A stretch of 64,000 nt of DNA from Streptomyces sp. NBC_01465 (GCF_036227325.1 NZ_CP109467.1:2418001-2482000); one strand, 5' to 3'. Numbered from the stretch's first letter, positions 7,409 to 16,232 are shown. A program made the numbers and translations. Notes: generated by a model not told the origin, from the letters alone.

Positions 7409-8536
7409 TCACCCCCCAGACGTGTCGAGCTCCGCCTCCGCGCTGACCCCCGAGCAGTCGTACGGGTCCTTGAGCCACCCGTCCGGCAGCACGACCCGCC
7501 CGTTCCCCGACGTACGCCCGCGCGGCCCGTCCGCACCCACCGGCCACGGCTGATCGAGGTCCAGGACCCCGAGGTGGTCGTCCATCTCGGCCAGGGACGA
7601 GGTCACGGCAAGCTTCTTGCGCAGGTCGGAGCCGACCGCGAAGCCCTTGAGGTACCAGGCGACATGCTTACGGAAGTCGACAACACCCCGCTTCTCGTCG
7701 CCGATCCACTCGCCGAGCAGCTGCGCGTGACGCCGCATGGCCGCGGCGACCTGGCGCAGCTGAGGCGTCTCACGGTCCTCCCGGCCCTCGAAGGCGGCCA
7801 CGAGATCCCCGAACAGCCAAGGCCGCCCCAGGCACCCGCGCCCGACCACAACCCCGTCGCACCCGGTCTCCCGCACCATCCGCAGCGCATCGTCGGCGGA
7901 CCAGATATCGCCGTTCCCCAGCACCGGGATCTCGGGCACATGCTCCTTCAGCCGCGCGATCGCGTCCCAGTCCGCGGTGCCCCCGTAGTGCTGGGCAGCG
8001 GTCCGCCCGTGCAGCGCGATGGCGGTGACACCCTCGTCGACCGCGATCCGCCCGGCGTCCAGATACGTCATGTGGTCGTCGTCGATGCCCTTGCGCATCT
8101 TCATCGTGACGGGCAGATCACCCGCGTTGCCGACGGCCTCGTTCAGGATCGCCCGCAGCAGGGGCCGCTTGTACGGAAGCGCCGACCCGCCGCCCTTCCG
8201 GGTCACCTTCGGCACGGGGCACCCGAAGTTCAGGTCAATATGATCGGCGAGATCCTCGTCCACGATCATCCGCACGGCCTTGCCCACCGTGACGGGATCC
8301 ACTCCGTAGAGCTGGATCGACCGAGGCGTCTCCGTCTCGTCGAAGTGGATGAGATGCATGGTCTTCTCGTTGCGTTCGACCAGCGCCCGCGTCGTGATCA
8401 TCTCGCTGACGAACAGCCCCTTCCCGCCGCTGTATTCGCGGCAGAGGGTACGGAACGGAGCATTGGTGATGCCCGCCATGGGGGCAAGCACGACGGGCGG
8501 CTGCACCTGGTGCGGGCCGATGTTGAGCGTGGTCAT
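7409..8536 (-). CDS. dusB: tRNA-dihydrouridine synthase
   Basis: 375 aa from ATG at 8536 (MTTLNIGPHQ). FMN enzyme that reduces specific uridines in the tRNA D-loop. Seen: the FMN-binding start VVLAPMAGITNAPFRTLCREY; NFGCPVPKV with catalytic Cys106, followed by RKGGGSAL; VTMKMRKG; ALHGRTAAQHYGG; and VLGNGDIWSADDALRMV plus DGVVVGRGCLGRPWLF. All are the conserved Dus barrel motifs. The C-terminal FRKHVAWYLKGF is also typical of DusB-like proteins. It is divergent from an MFS gene with only 52 bases between starts. The symbol is by family; actinobacteria usually have one Dus. Confidence 0.93.
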   Translation of the reverse strand: MTTLNIGPHQVQPPVVLAPMAGITNAPFRTLCREYSGGKGLFVSEMITTRALVERNEKTMHLIHFDETETPRSIQLYGVDPVTVGKAVRMIVDEDLADHIDLNFGCPVPKVTRKGGGSALPYKRPLLRAILNEAVGNAGDLPVTMKMRKGIDDDHMTYLDAGRIAVDEGVTAIALHGRTAAQHYGGTADWDAIARLKEHVPEIPVLGNGDIWSADDALRMVRETGCDGVVVGRGCLGRPWLFGDLVAAFEGREDRETPQLRQVAAAMRRHAQLLGEWIGDEKRGVVDFRKHVAWYLKGFAVGSDLRKKLAVTSSLAEMDDHLGVLDLDQPWPVGADGPRGRTSGNGRVVLPDGWLKDPYDCSGVSAEAELDTSGG

Positions 8537-8588
8537 TCCCCCATTGTCGCGTACGCGAGCACTCATTAGTTAGCCGTACTATCGACAC

Positions 8589-10043
8589 ATGCCCGAGCTC
8601 AGCCACCGTCGACGCATGCTCGTCCTTGCCATCTGCTGCATGAGCCTGCTGATCGTCAGCCTCGACAACACCATCCTCAACGTCGCGCTCCCCTCCATGC
8701 AGAAGGACCTGAACGCGAGCCTCGCGGGGATGCAGTGGACCATCGACGCGTACACCCTGGTCCTGGCCTCGCTCCTGATGCTCGCGGGCTCCACCGCCGA
8801 CCGCATCGGCCGCCGCAGGGTCTTCAAGGCCGGGCTCGTCATCTTCACCATCGGCTCGCTGCTCTGCTCGGTCGCGCCCAACCTCGAATCGCTGGTCGCC
8901 TTCCGGATGGTCCAGGCGGTCGGCGGCTCGATGCTCAACCCGGTCGCGATGTCGATCATCACCAACACCTTCACGGAACCCCGTGAGCGCGCCCGCGCCA
9001 TCGGCGTCTGGGGCGGTGTGGTCGGTGTCTCGATGGCCGCGGGCCCCATCGTCGGCGGTCTGCTCGTCGACTCGGTGGGCTGGCGCTCGATCTTCTGGGT
9101 CAACCTCCCCGTCGGCCTCGCGGCCCTCTTCCTCACCTGGCGCTATATCCCCGAGTCCCGCGCCCCCAAGGGCCGCCGCCCCGATCCGGTCGGCCAGCTG
9201 CTGGTCATCGCGCTGCTCGGCTCCCTCACGTACGCGATCATCGAGGCGCCCAGCGCCGGCTGGACCTCCCCGGAGATCCTGGCCTTCGCCGCGCTCGCCG
9301 CGGCCGCGCTCATCGGCCTGCTCGTCTACGAACCGCGCCGGACCGAACCCCTCATCGACCTGCGCTTCTTCCGCAGCGCACCGTTCAGCGGCGCCACGGT
9401 CATCGCGATCTGCGCCTTCGCCGCGCTCGGTGGCTTCCTCTTCCTCAACACCCTCTATCTGCAGGATGTCCGCGGCCTGTCCGCTCTCCACGCGGGCCTC
9501 TACATGCTCCCGATGGCCGCCATGACGCTGGTCTGCGCGCCGATCTCGGGACGCATCGTCGGCAGCCGCGGCCCGCGCATCTCGCTCTTCGTCGCGGGCG
9601 TCGCGATGGCGGCGAGCGGCCTGCTGTTCGCGGCCTTCGAGGCGGAGACCTCCACCCCGCTGCTCTTCACCGGGTACGTCCTCTTCGGCCTCGGCTTCGG
9701 CGTCGTCAACGCCCCCATCACCAACACCGCCGTGTCCGGCATGCCCCGCACCCAGGCGGGCGTCGCATCCGCCGTCGCATCGACCAGCCGGCAGTTCGGC
9801 CAGACGCTGGGCGTGGCCGTGATCGGGGCGGTGCTGGCCTCGGGCGTCAGCGCGTCCTCGTACGCGGACAGCTTCGTCGGGGCGAGCCGTCCGGCCTGGT
9901 GGATCATCACCGGCTGCGGTGTGGCCGTACTCGCCATAGGGCTGCTGACCAGCGGGAAGTGGGCCCGCGGAACGGCCCTCCGTACGGCGGAGAGGCTGGA
10001 GGCCCCGGAGACCTCTCAGGCCGCGACGGGCGCCAACGCGTAG
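8589..10043 (+). CDS. MFS transporter, DHA2 (EmrB/QacA) type
   Basis: 484 aa, about 14 membrane segments. N-terminal features of drug:H+ antiporters of the DHA2 family are plain: SLDNTILNVALPSMQKDLNAS in the first helix, then the loop GSTADRIGRRRVF and motif C-like GVWGGVVGVSMAAGPIVGGLLVDSVGWRSIFWVNLPVG. The substrate is unknown; proton-driven export of small toxic or hydrophobic compounds is the family role. It is divergent from dus and convergent with an MmyB-like regulator, whose 3' end it overlaps by 28 nt. That regulator also faces a second MFS gene, so it could control either. Confidence 0.9.
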   Translation: MPELSHRRRMLVLAICCMSLLIVSLDNTILNVALPSMQKDLNASLAGMQWTIDAYTLVLASLLMLAGSTADRIGRRRVFKAGLVIFTIGSLLCSVAPNLESLVAFRMVQAVGGSMLNPVAMSIITNTFTEPRERARAIGVWGGVVGVSMAAGPIVGGLLVDSVGWRSIFWVNLPVGLAALFLTWRYIPESRAPKGRRPDPVGQLLVIALLGSLTYAIIEAPSAGWTSPEILAFAALAAAALIGLLVYEPRRTEPLIDLRFFRSAPFSGATVIAICAFAALGGFLFLNTLYLQDVRGLSALHAGLYMLPMAAMTLVCAPISGRIVGSRGPRISLFVAGVAMAASGLLFAAFEAETSTPLLFTGYVLFGLGFGVVNAPITNTAVSGMPRTQAGVASAVASTSRQFGQTLGVAVIGAVLASGVSASSYADSFVGASRPAWWIITGCGVAVLAIGLLTSGKWARGTALRTAERLEAPETSQAATGANA

Positions 10044-10870
10044 AGCTGCTCCAGGCGCATCCGTGAGTCGGCGTTGAGCGGGACGTAGGAGACGAGTCGC
10101 GGTCCGGACGAGGGGCCCAGCCAGAGGTTGGTGTGCTCCAGGTGCATCAGGCCCACGTGCGGGTTGCGTATGTACTTCACGCGGCTGCCCTGGTCGACGA
10201 TCTCGTGCTTCGCCCACACCTCCCGGAACTCCGGCGAGGTCGTCTCCAGCCGCTTGAGCAGTGCCTTCCAGGCGGGCTCGGCGAGGTGCGAGGCCATGGA
10301 GGCGCGGAACTTGGCGGCCATCGTGCGGTTGGCCTCGGTGATGTCGACGAGCGAGGACCTGAACTCCTCGTTGCAGAACGCCAGCCACATGCAGTTGCGG
10401 TCCGCCGGGCTCAGCGCGTCCATGTCGCAGAGGAGACGGCCGTAGGTGACGTTGTACGCCAGGATGTCGTACCGGCTGTTCATGACACAGGCCGGTATCG
10501 GGTCGAGCTGTTCCAGCATGAGCCGCAGGGACGGCGTGACGCTCGGACAGTCGGCGTTCGGAGCGGGGTCGCTGGCGCCGGCGAGCGAGAAGAGATGCGT
10601 GCGCTCGCTCGAGTCGAGAAGCAGGGCGCGGGCTATGGCGTCCAGGACCTGGGGCGAGACCTGTATCTCCCTCGCCTGCTCCAGCCACGTGTACCAGGTG
10701 ACCCCGACCGCGGCGAGAGACGCGACCTCCTCGCGGCGGAGCCCCGGCGTGCGACGGCGGGCGCCGCGGGGCAGTCCCACCTGCTCAGGGGTGATGCGCT
10801 CGCGGCGGCTGCGCAGAAAGGCCGCCAGCTCGTGCCTGCGTACATCGGTCTCCGGCGCCATCGTGGTCAT
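10016..10870 (-). CDS. Helix-turn-helix regulator, MmyB-like (XRE family)
   Basis: 284 aa from ATG at 10870 (MTTMAPETDVRRHELAAFLRSRR); an ATG six codons earlier is possible. N-terminal XRE HTH with the subfamily hallmark GARRRTPGLRREEVASLAAVGVTWYTWLEQ, followed by a C-terminal MmyB-type ligand-binding (PAS-like) domain, in which a fatty acid ligand has been described for some members. Such regulators in actinomycetes commonly neighbour a divergent dehydrogenase or MFS gene and repress it. Here the divergent neighbour is the MFS gene at 10972, with a palindromic site in the 101-base gap, so autoregulation plus MFS control is the likely arrangement. Confidence 0.92.
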   Translation of the reverse strand: MTTMAPETDVRRHELAAFLRSRRERITPEQVGLPRGARRRTPGLRREEVASLAAVGVTWYTWLEQAREIQVSPQVLDAIARALLLDSSERTHLFSLAGASDPAPNADCPSVTPSLRLMLEQLDPIPACVMNSRYDILAYNVTYGRLLCDMDALSPADRNCMWLAFCNEEFRSSLVDITEANRTMAAKFRASMASHLAEPAWKALLKRLETTSPEFREVWAKHEIVDQGSRVKYIRNPHVGLMHLEHTNLWLGPSSGPRLVSYVPLNADSRMRLEQLYALAPVAA

Positions 10871-10902
10871 GCATCCAGAGTGCCGCACACCTCAGCCCGT
10901 TG

Positions 10903-10945
10903 CCAGGTACTGCTACTACCAGGATAAGGAGACTCTGGTACCAGG
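10903..10945. promoter_or_regulatory. Operator candidate between MmyB-like regulator and MFS gene
   Basis: The gap contains ccaggta (10904-10909 region), taccagg (10917-10923) and the perfect 10-base palindrome ctggtaccag (10935-10944). Three clustered copies of the ACCAG half-site upstream of both starts suggest the binding region of the divergent XRE regulator. Confidence 0.55.
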
Positions 10946-10971
10946 CTGAGCGCCGGAGGAGTCTCGATGTC

Positions 10972-12420
10972 GTGAGTACTGCATCTGTGACCACCTCGCC
11001 CACCGCCACTCCCACCGTCCCACGCCACGACCACCCCACGCCGGTGCTCGGAGCGCTCGGGCTCTTCACCGTGCTGCTCGGCGCGGCCCTCCCCCTGATC
11101 GACTTCTTCATCGTCAACGTCGCACTGCCGACCATCGCGCACGATCTGGCCGCGAGCAGCGCGATGCTGGAGCTCGTCGTCGCCGGGTACGGCGTCGCGT
11201 ACGCGGTCCTGCTCGTCCTGGGCGGCCGGCTCGGCGACATGGTCGGCCGCAGGCGGCTCTTCATGATCGGCATGGCGGCTTTCGGCCTCACCTCGCTGGC
11301 CTGCGGTCTCGCCCCGAGCGCCTGGGCGCTGGTCGGTGCCCGTGTGGCGCAGGGCGCGGCTGCCGCGCTGATGATGCCGCAGGTGCTCGCCACGGTGCAG
11401 GCCACCACCACCGGTCCCCGCAGGGCGCGGGCGATGAGCCTGTTCGGTGCGACGGCCGGACTCTCCATGGTCGCCGGGCAGATCCTGGGCGGCGTCCTGG
11501 TCGCGGCCGACATCGCGGGCTCCGGCTGGCGGGCGATCTTCCTGGTCAACGTCCCTGTGGCGATCGTCGGTCTGGTCCTGGCCGGCCGGTTCGTCCCGGA
11601 GACCCGTTCCGAGAAGCCCGCGCCCGTCGACGTACCGGGAACGCTGCTTCTGGGGCTCTCCCTGGTGACTCTGCTCGCCCCGCTGACCGAGGGCAGGGCG
11701 GCCGGCTGGCCCGTGTGGACCTGGGTCTCGCTGGCCCTCTTCCCCTTCGCTGCGACGGCCTTCTTCCTGACCGAGCGGGCCGCCGACCGGCGCGGTGAGG
11801 TGCCGCTGGTGCCGCCGAGCCTGCTGCGGCTGCACTCGCTGCGCAGCGGTCTGACGCTGGTGCTGCCCTTCTCGATCGGCTTCGGCGGATTCATGTTCGT
11901 GATCGCGGTCGCTCTGCAGCAGGGGCTGCGGATGGGGCCCGTCAGTGCCGGCCTCGCCCTGGTCCCGATGGCGGCCGCGTTCTTCGCCGCATCGCTCGCC
12001 GGGCCGCGGCTCGTCGGCAAGTACGGCAGCAGGGTGGTCACCGCGGGCGGGCTCATTCAGGCCGTGGGCGTCGTGACCATCGCGGCGACCGTGTGGTGGG
12101 GCTGGGACGGCCTCGGCATCGCGGGCCTGGCGCCCGGAACAGCGCTGGCCGGCTTCGGCCAGGGGCTCCAACTCCCCGTCCTCATGCGGATCGTGCTCTC
12201 GGACGTCCCCGCGGAGCGGGCGGGTGTGGGCAGCGGCGTGATGACGACCACGCAGCAGTCCGCGCTGGCGCTCGGGGTCGCGACGCTGGGCAGCCTCTTC
12301 CTGACCCTGATCCCCTCGGTGGGCATGCGGGAGGCCCTCGCCGTCACGCTGCTCGTGCAGCTCGCGGCGGTCGCGGTCACCGTGCTGCTGAGCCTCAGGC
12401 TGCCGCGCACCGTGAGGTAG
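10972..12420 (+). CDS. MFS transporter, DHA2-like
   Basis: 482 aa from GTG at 10972 (VSTASVTTSP), which has ggagga 11 bases upstream; the open frame extends to 10900 but would run through the operator. Membrane protein with about 14 helices: PLIDFFIVNVALPTIAHDL in helix 1, GRLGDMVGRRRLFMIG loop, and a C-terminal half with GVGSGVMTTTQQSALALG. Probable proton-driven efflux pump, substrate unknown. It is divergent from the MmyB-like regulator and closes with a strong bidirectional hairpin. The two flanking MFS genes of this regulator are not close copies of each other. Confidence 0.9.
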   Translation: MSTASVTTSPTATPTVPRHDHPTPVLGALGLFTVLLGAALPLIDFFIVNVALPTIAHDLAASSAMLELVVAGYGVAYAVLLVLGGRLGDMVGRRRLFMIGMAAFGLTSLACGLAPSAWALVGARVAQGAAAALMMPQVLATVQATTTGPRRARAMSLFGATAGLSMVAGQILGGVLVAADIAGSGWRAIFLVNVPVAIVGLVLAGRFVPETRSEKPAPVDVPGTLLLGLSLVTLLAPLTEGRAAGWPVWTWVSLALFPFAATAFFLTERAADRRGEVPLVPPSLLRLHSLRSGLTLVLPFSIGFGGFMFVIAVALQQGLRMGPVSAGLALVPMAAAFFAASLAGPRLVGKYGSRVVTAGGLIQAVGVVTIAATVWWGWDGLGIAGLAPGTALAGFGQGLQLPVLMRIVLSDVPAERAGVGSGVMTTTQQSALALGVATLGSLFLTLIPSVGMREALAVTLLVQLAAVAVTVLLSLRLPRTVR

Positions 12421-12440
12421 CCCGCCTCAGATGCGTACCG

Positions 12441-12486
12441 ACGACTGCGGGCCCGGAACACCTTGGTGTTCCGGGCCCGCAGTCGT
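12441..12486. terminator. Strong bidirectional terminator
   Basis: Perfect 22-base arms (12441-12462 and 12465-12486) with a 2-base gap at the tip; arm begins acgactgcgggcccgg. It separates the convergent MFS gene and the DUF6243-like gene. Confidence 0.9.
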
Positions 12487-12509
12487 GTCTCTGTTCCAGG
12501 ACAGTCAGG

Positions 12510-12725
12510 TCAGCCCTGCTGCTCCGCACCCTCGGTGTTCTCGGTGCTCTCCGCGGCCTCGGTGCCCGCCGCGCGCTCGCGCATCTTGCGCGCCAGCTCC
12601 TGCTTCGCGTCCGCAGAGGTCCTGCGGTCATCGGCGCTCGCACCGGCCTGGCTCTGCGAGCCCGACCGGGACATCTTCGTGCGCTGTCCGCCCACGCCGA
12701 GAAGGTTGTTTCGACTCTTAGCCAT
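12510..12725 (-). CDS. Small DUF6243-like protein
   Basis: 71 aa from ATG at 12725, starting MAKSRNNLLGVGGQRTKMSR, a start I recognise from a short protein family conserved in Streptomyces and listed as DUF6243. The rest is hydrophilic and glutamine/glutamate-rich (KQELARKMRERA then a low-complexity acidic tail). No membrane segment or catalytic motif. Function unknown. An upstream in-frame ATG at 12749 is less likely because the family begins at MAKS. It is the only gene on its strand between two + strand genes, so it has its own promoter in the 113 bases shared with the aldo/keto reductase. Confidence 0.75.
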   Translation of the reverse strand: MAKSRNNLLGVGGQRTKMSRSGSQSQAGASADDRRTSADAKQELARKMRERAAGTEAAESTENTEGAEQQG

Positions 12726-12789
12726 GCAGGTCACAGTACCGGGCAGCACGGCGGGCAGGGCACCATTTCACAGAACGGCTGACAAATCT

Positions 12790-12819
12790 CAGCTGACAGA
12801 TATTGATATCTGTCAGCTG
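12790..12819. promoter_or_regulatory. TetR-type operator upstream of aldo/keto reductase
   Basis: Perfect inverted repeat: cagctgacagatat (12790-12803), tg, atatctgtcagctg (12806-12819). It ends 19 bases before the aldo/keto reductase ATG, in an AT-rich island of otherwise very GC-rich DNA. Length and symmetry are typical of TetR-family operators, and a TetR gene lies directly downstream. Confidence 0.85.
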
Positions 12820-12838
12820 TCATGTCATAGTTGCCGTC

Positions 12839-13846
12839 ATGAACACCACTCGCACCCTCGGCTCCACCGGTCCTCAGGTCTCCGCCCTCGGGCTCGGCTG
12901 CATGGGCATGTCCGCGTTGTACGGAGAGGCGGACCGCGCCGAGTCGATCGCCACGATCCACGCCGCCCTGGAGGCGGGCATCACGCTGCTGGACACCGGC
13001 GACTTCTACGGCATGGGCCACAACGAACTGCTGATCAACGAAGCACTGCGCACCGCCCCGGCCGCCCTGCGCGAACAGGCCCTCACCAGCGTCAAGTTCG
13101 GCGCCCTGCGCACCGTCGAGGGCGGCTTCACCGGATACGACGGCCGGCCGAACGCGGTGAAGAACTTCGCGGCGTATTCGTTGCAGCGCCTGGGCACCGA
13201 CCACATCGACGTCTACCGGATCGCCCGTGTCGACCCGGACGTCCCGATCGAGGAGACCGTCGGCGCCATCGCCGAGCTGGTCGAGGCCGGCCACGTCCGG
13301 CACATCGGACTCTCCGAGGTCGGCGCCGACACCATCCGCCGGGCCGCCGCGACCGCCCCCATCGCGGACCTGCAGATCGAGTACTCCCTGATCTCCCGCT
13401 CCATCGAGGCCGAGATCCTGCCGACCCTGCGCGAACTGGGCATCGGCGTCACGGCGTACGGGGTCCTGTCCCGCGGCCTGATCAGCGGCCACTTCACCCG
13501 TGACCGCGAGCTGGCCCCGGGCGACTTCCGCGGGATGAGCCCGCGCTTCCAGGGCGAGAACCTCCAGCACAACCTCGACCTGGTCGACGCCCTGCGCAAG
13601 ATCGCCGAGCAGAAGGGGGTGTCCGTGGCGCAGATCGCCATCGCCTGGGTGGCCTCCCGGGGCGACGACATCGTCCCGCTGGTCGGAGCCCGCCGCCGCG
13701 ACCGCCTCACGGAGGCCCTCGGCGCACTCGACGTGACCCTCACCGCGGACGACCTCGCGGCCATCGAGCAGGCCGTCCCCGCGGGCGCGGCAGCCGGCGA
13801 CCGCTACCCGTCGAACCAGATGGCCCACCTCGACAGCGAACGCTGA
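12839..13846 (+). CDS. Aldo/keto reductase
   Basis: 335 aa from ATG at 12839 ([25 protein letters not shown]). NADPH-dependent (alpha/beta)8 barrel oxidoreductase of the AKR superfamily. Catalytic Asp and Tyr are in [14 protein letters not shown] and Lys in ALTSVKFGA. The position that holds the tetrad His in most members (LHRxD) reads IARVD here, as in a pyridoxal-reductase-like subgroup, so the His is absent. Cofactor region near the C-terminus: [20 protein letters not shown]. Substrate unknown. It sits behind a perfect TetR-type palindrome and 55 bases upstream of a TetR gene, suggesting induction by a substrate or toxic aldehyde. Confidence 0.9.
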   Translation: MNTTRTLGSTGPQVSALGLGCMGMSALYGEADRAESIATIHAALEAGITLLDTGDFYGMGHNELLINEALRTAPAALREQALTSVKFGALRTVEGGFTGYDGRPNAVKNFAAYSLQRLGTDHIDVYRIARVDPDVPIEETVGAIAELVEAGHVRHIGLSEVGADTIRRAAATAPIADLQIEYSLISRSIEAEILPTLRELGIGVTAYGVLSRGLISGHFTRDRELAPGDFRGMSPRFQGENLQHNLDLVDALRKIAEQKGVSVAQIAIAWVASRGDDIVPLVGARRRDRLTEALGALDVTLTADDLAAIEQAVPAGAAAGDRYPSNQMAHLDSER

Positions 13847-13901
13847 CCTGCCGGTACGGTCGGACAGCGCAGACCCACCCCCGAGAGACGGTGCAGCCAC
13901 C

Positions 13902-14486
13902 ATGACGCCCGAAGCCCTGACCCCCGAGCGCATCCTCGAAGCGACCGAGGACGTGCTGCGCCGCCACGGCCCGGCCAAGGCGACGGTCGTGGACGTGGCA
14001 CGCGTGCTCGGGGTGAGCCACGGCAGCGTCTACCGCCATTTCCGTACGAAGGCCGCGCTCCGCGAGGCCGTCACGGAGCGCTGGCTCGGGCGTACGGAAG
14101 CGGCTCTGGCGAAGATCACTGCTGATGCGGGCGAGCCGGCCCCGAGCAAGCTGGAGCACTGGCTGACCACGCTGTTCGAGGCCAAGCGGCACAAGGCGGG
14201 GGACGACCCCGAGCTGTTCGCCACGTACACCGTGCTGCTCGACGAGAGCAGCGGGGTGGTCGACCGGCATCTGACCGAGCTGGTGAGTCAGGTGACGGAG
14301 ATCATCGAACAGGGCACGCGCGAAGGGGAGTTCGCGGTGGACGATGCCGGGTCTGCCGCCCAGGCGGTGTTCGCCGCCACGGCCCGCTTCCACGACCCGG
14401 GGTATGCGGCGGAGTGGCGGAGGCCCACCATCGAGGCGGAGTTCAGCGCGGTGTCGGGTCTGCTGATGCGCGGGCTGCGCGCGTAA
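13902..14486 (+). CDS. TetR family transcriptional regulator
   Basis: 194 aa. N-terminal HTH: ILEATEDVLRRHGPAKATVVDVARVLGVSHGSVYRHFRTKAALREAV (residues 8-55) is a classic TetR domain. The C-terminal ligand domain resembles the TetR_C group found next to short oxidoreductases. It follows the aldo/keto reductase in the same direction; the palindrome before that gene is the obvious target, giving control of reductase and regulator together. Ligand unknown. Confidence 0.93.
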   Translation: MTPEALTPERILEATEDVLRRHGPAKATVVDVARVLGVSHGSVYRHFRTKAALREAVTERWLGRTEAALAKITADAGEPAPSKLEHWLTTLFEAKRHKAGDDPELFATYTVLLDESSGVVDRHLTELVSQVTEIIEQGTREGEFAVDDAGSAAQAVFAATARFHDPGYAAEWRRPTIEAEFSAVSGLLMRGLRA

Positions 14487-14495
14487 CGGCGCGCG

Positions 14496-14720
14496 TCACC
14501 GCTCGCCGCCGCCCGTACCCGCACCGGGGTCGACGGTCGCCTGGTGGGCGTCGGCCAGATGTTCCTCCGCCTTCAGCCACGGCAGGAACTGGGTGGCCTT
14601 GCGCCAGCCGCAGGTGTCACAGGTCAACGCCCGCTGGATACCGGCCTTCTGGACGTGTACGACATGTTCGCGTCCGTGCTGGTCCCATCTGCTGACCTTG
14701 CTGGTGGTCATGGACGGCAT
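14496..14720 (-). CDS. Small conserved protein with a CxxC/HxxxxH zinc-finger-like pattern
   Basis: 74 aa from ATG at 14720, with AAGGGGGC about seven bases upstream; ATG 14711 is in frame too. The sequence VSRWDQHGREHVVHVQKAGIQRALTCDTCGWRKATQFLPWLKAEEHLADAHQATV has a Cys-x2-Cys and a His-x4-His (HLADAH), compatible with one bound zinc. I recall similar small proteins in many Streptomyces genomes without assigned function. It is convergent with the TetR gene (9 bases apart) and its start lies 61 bases beyond the end of the DUF4097 gene on the same strand, so it is transcribed after that operon or from its own promoter. Confidence 0.7.
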   Translation of the reverse strand: MPSMTTSKVSRWDQHGREHVVHVQKAGIQRALTCDTCGWRKATQFLPWLKAEEHLADAHQATVDPGAGTGGGER

Positions 14721-14781
14721 GGGTGCCCCCTTGCTCGGAGGCGGCCCAGTCTGCCGTACCCATGAGATCAGCAGCAGGCGG

Positions 14782-15585
14782 TCACCACCCCGGATATCCG
14801 ATCCTTACGGTCCCCGCACCGGACGACGCGTCGATGAGCCGGTCCGCGGCCGGGTCGGCGAGGGCGCTGTCGATCTCCCTGCTGCCCGAGCGGGTCGAGC
14901 CCTCGACCCGATAGCGGCTGCCCGGCGGGACGGTCGCACGGAACTCGCCCGAGCCGACCGAGCCCGTCAACTCGCGGGGCGGGGCGGCGAAACCGAGCTC
15001 CACCTCCCCCGATCCGGCACGCGCCTCCACCTGCTGCGAACCGAGCGCCACACCGTCCACCGAACCTGACCCCACCCGGACCTTCACCGGCCCCCGCACC
15101 CCGTACAACTGCACGGACCCCGAGCCGGTCTTCAGGTCGATCGCGCCGGTGAGCCCGCTGACGCGCACGGGGCCCGACTGGTTCACCACCTTCACGGAGA
15201 TGCCCGCGGGCACGGCCAGTTCGAGCTTCACCGAGCAGCCCAGACCGGTCAGGGCGAGCATGCCGTCGCAGGCGGTGGAAACCTTCAGGGTGTCGCCGTC
15301 CCAGCTCCTGTTCACGACCGGCCGCCGCACCGACCAGCTCAGCTCCTGGTGGATCTTCACCTCGGTGTCCGTCCCCGCGCTCACCGACACCTCGGAGCTC
15401 CCGCCGTGCACCTCGACCGCCCGCACCGGATGCTGCTCGGTCGTCTCGGTGGAGGTGGACGAGCGGTTCTGGCGGGCGGCTTGGGCCCAGACCTCGGCCC
15501 CCGCCGGTACCACGATGAACAGCGCGCTGAGCACGGCGACGGTGATCCACAGGCCGCGGAGGCGCCGGCCGGGCATCTCGCTCAT
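14782..15585 (-). CDS. DUF4097-type beta-helix membrane/surface protein
   Basis: 267 aa from ATG at 15585, overlapping the response-regulator stop (ATGA). One N-terminal membrane anchor (LWITVAVLSALFIVVPAGAEVWA) is followed by an outside domain rich in short beta repeats: GPVRVSGLTGAIDLKTGSGSVQLYGVRGPVKVRVGSGSVDG, as in DUF4097 'adhesin-like' proteins. DUF4097/LiaF-like proteins often accompany two-component systems that sense envelope stress; here it is the last gene of a kinase-regulator operon, so it may be the output or an accessory sensor. Exact role unknown. Confidence 0.8.
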   Translation of the reverse strand: MSEMPGRRLRGLWITVAVLSALFIVVPAGAEVWAQAARQNRSSTSTETTEQHPVRAVEVHGGSSEVSVSAGTDTEVKIHQELSWSVRRPVVNRSWDGDTLKVSTACDGMLALTGLGCSVKLELAVPAGISVKVVNQSGPVRVSGLTGAIDLKTGSGSVQLYGVRGPVKVRVGSGSVDGVALGSQQVEARAGSGEVELGFAAPPRELTGSVGSGEFRATVPPGSRYRVEGSTRSGSREIDSALADPAADRLIDASSGAGTVRIGYPGW

Positions 15586-16232
15586 GCGGCGCCGTCGAGG
15601 AAGCGCAGTACGGCGAGGACCCGGCGGTGGTCGGCGTCCGCCTGCCCCAGATCCAGCTTCGCGAAGATGCTGTTGATGTGTTTGGCGACGGCACTCTCGC
15701 CGACCACCAGCTCCTTGGCGACCCCGGCGTTGGACCGCCCCTCCGCCATGAGCGCGAGCACCTCGCGCTCGCGCGGGGTGAGCCGTTCCAGCGGGTCGGG
15801 GCCGCCGCGCCGCAACAGCAGTTGCGCGACGACCTGCGGGTCGAGCGCGGTGCCGCCGCCCGCCACGCGCCGTACCGCGTCGATGAACTCCTCGACGTCC
15901 GCGACCCGTTGCTTGAGCAGATAGCCGAAGCCGCCCGCCTGGGAGGTGAGCAGATCGGCGGCGTACCGCTCCTCGACGTACTGGGAGAGCAGCAGCACCG
16001 CGGTGTCCGGCCACTGCCGCCGGATCACCAGCGCGGCCCGTACGCCCTCGTCCGTGAAGCCGGGCGGCATCCGTACGTCCACCAGCGCCAGCTGCGGCCG
16101 GTGCTCCTCCACTGCCGCGAGCAGCCCCTCCGCATCGCCCATTTCGGCGGCGACGTCGAACCCGGCCATCTCCAGCACCTTGACGAGTCCGATCCTCAGC
16201 AGGACCGAGTCCTCGGCGATCACAGCCCGCAC
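15582..16232 (-). CDS. NarL/LuxR-type response regulator
   Basis: 216 aa. Receiver domain with acidic E7/D8, phospho-acceptor Asp52 (LALVDVRMPP) and Lys107 (YLLKQ); C-terminal LuxR-type HTH: LTPREREVLALMAEGRSNAGVAKELVVGESAVAKHINSIFAKLDL. It is the partner of the histidine kinase upstream, which it overlaps by 13 nt, and its stop overlaps the DUF4097 gene. Target genes are not visible; autoregulation of the operon promoter before 17458 is likely by family habit. Confidence 0.93.
   Translation of the reverse strand: MRAVIAEDSVLLRIGLVKVLEMAGFDVAAEMGDAEGLLAAVEEHRPQLALVDVRMPPGFTDEGVRAALVIRRQWPDTAVLLLSQYVEERYAADLLTSQAGGFGYLLKQRVADVEEFIDAVRRVAGGGTALDPQVVAQLLLRRGGPDPLERLTPREREVLALMAEGRSNAGVAKELVVGESAVAKHINSIFAKLDLGQADADHRRVLAVLRFLDGAA

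Noticed and set aside
6976..7446. 156-residue open frame (+) in the ppdK upstream gap
   Set aside because: Composition is that of a random frame in GC-rich DNA, with no ribosome site or recognisable similarity.
8235..10688. 817-residue open frame (-) spanning dus, the MFS gene and the XRE gene
   Set aside because: It crosses three well supported genes in other frames and has low-complexity Arg/Glu/Gly composition.
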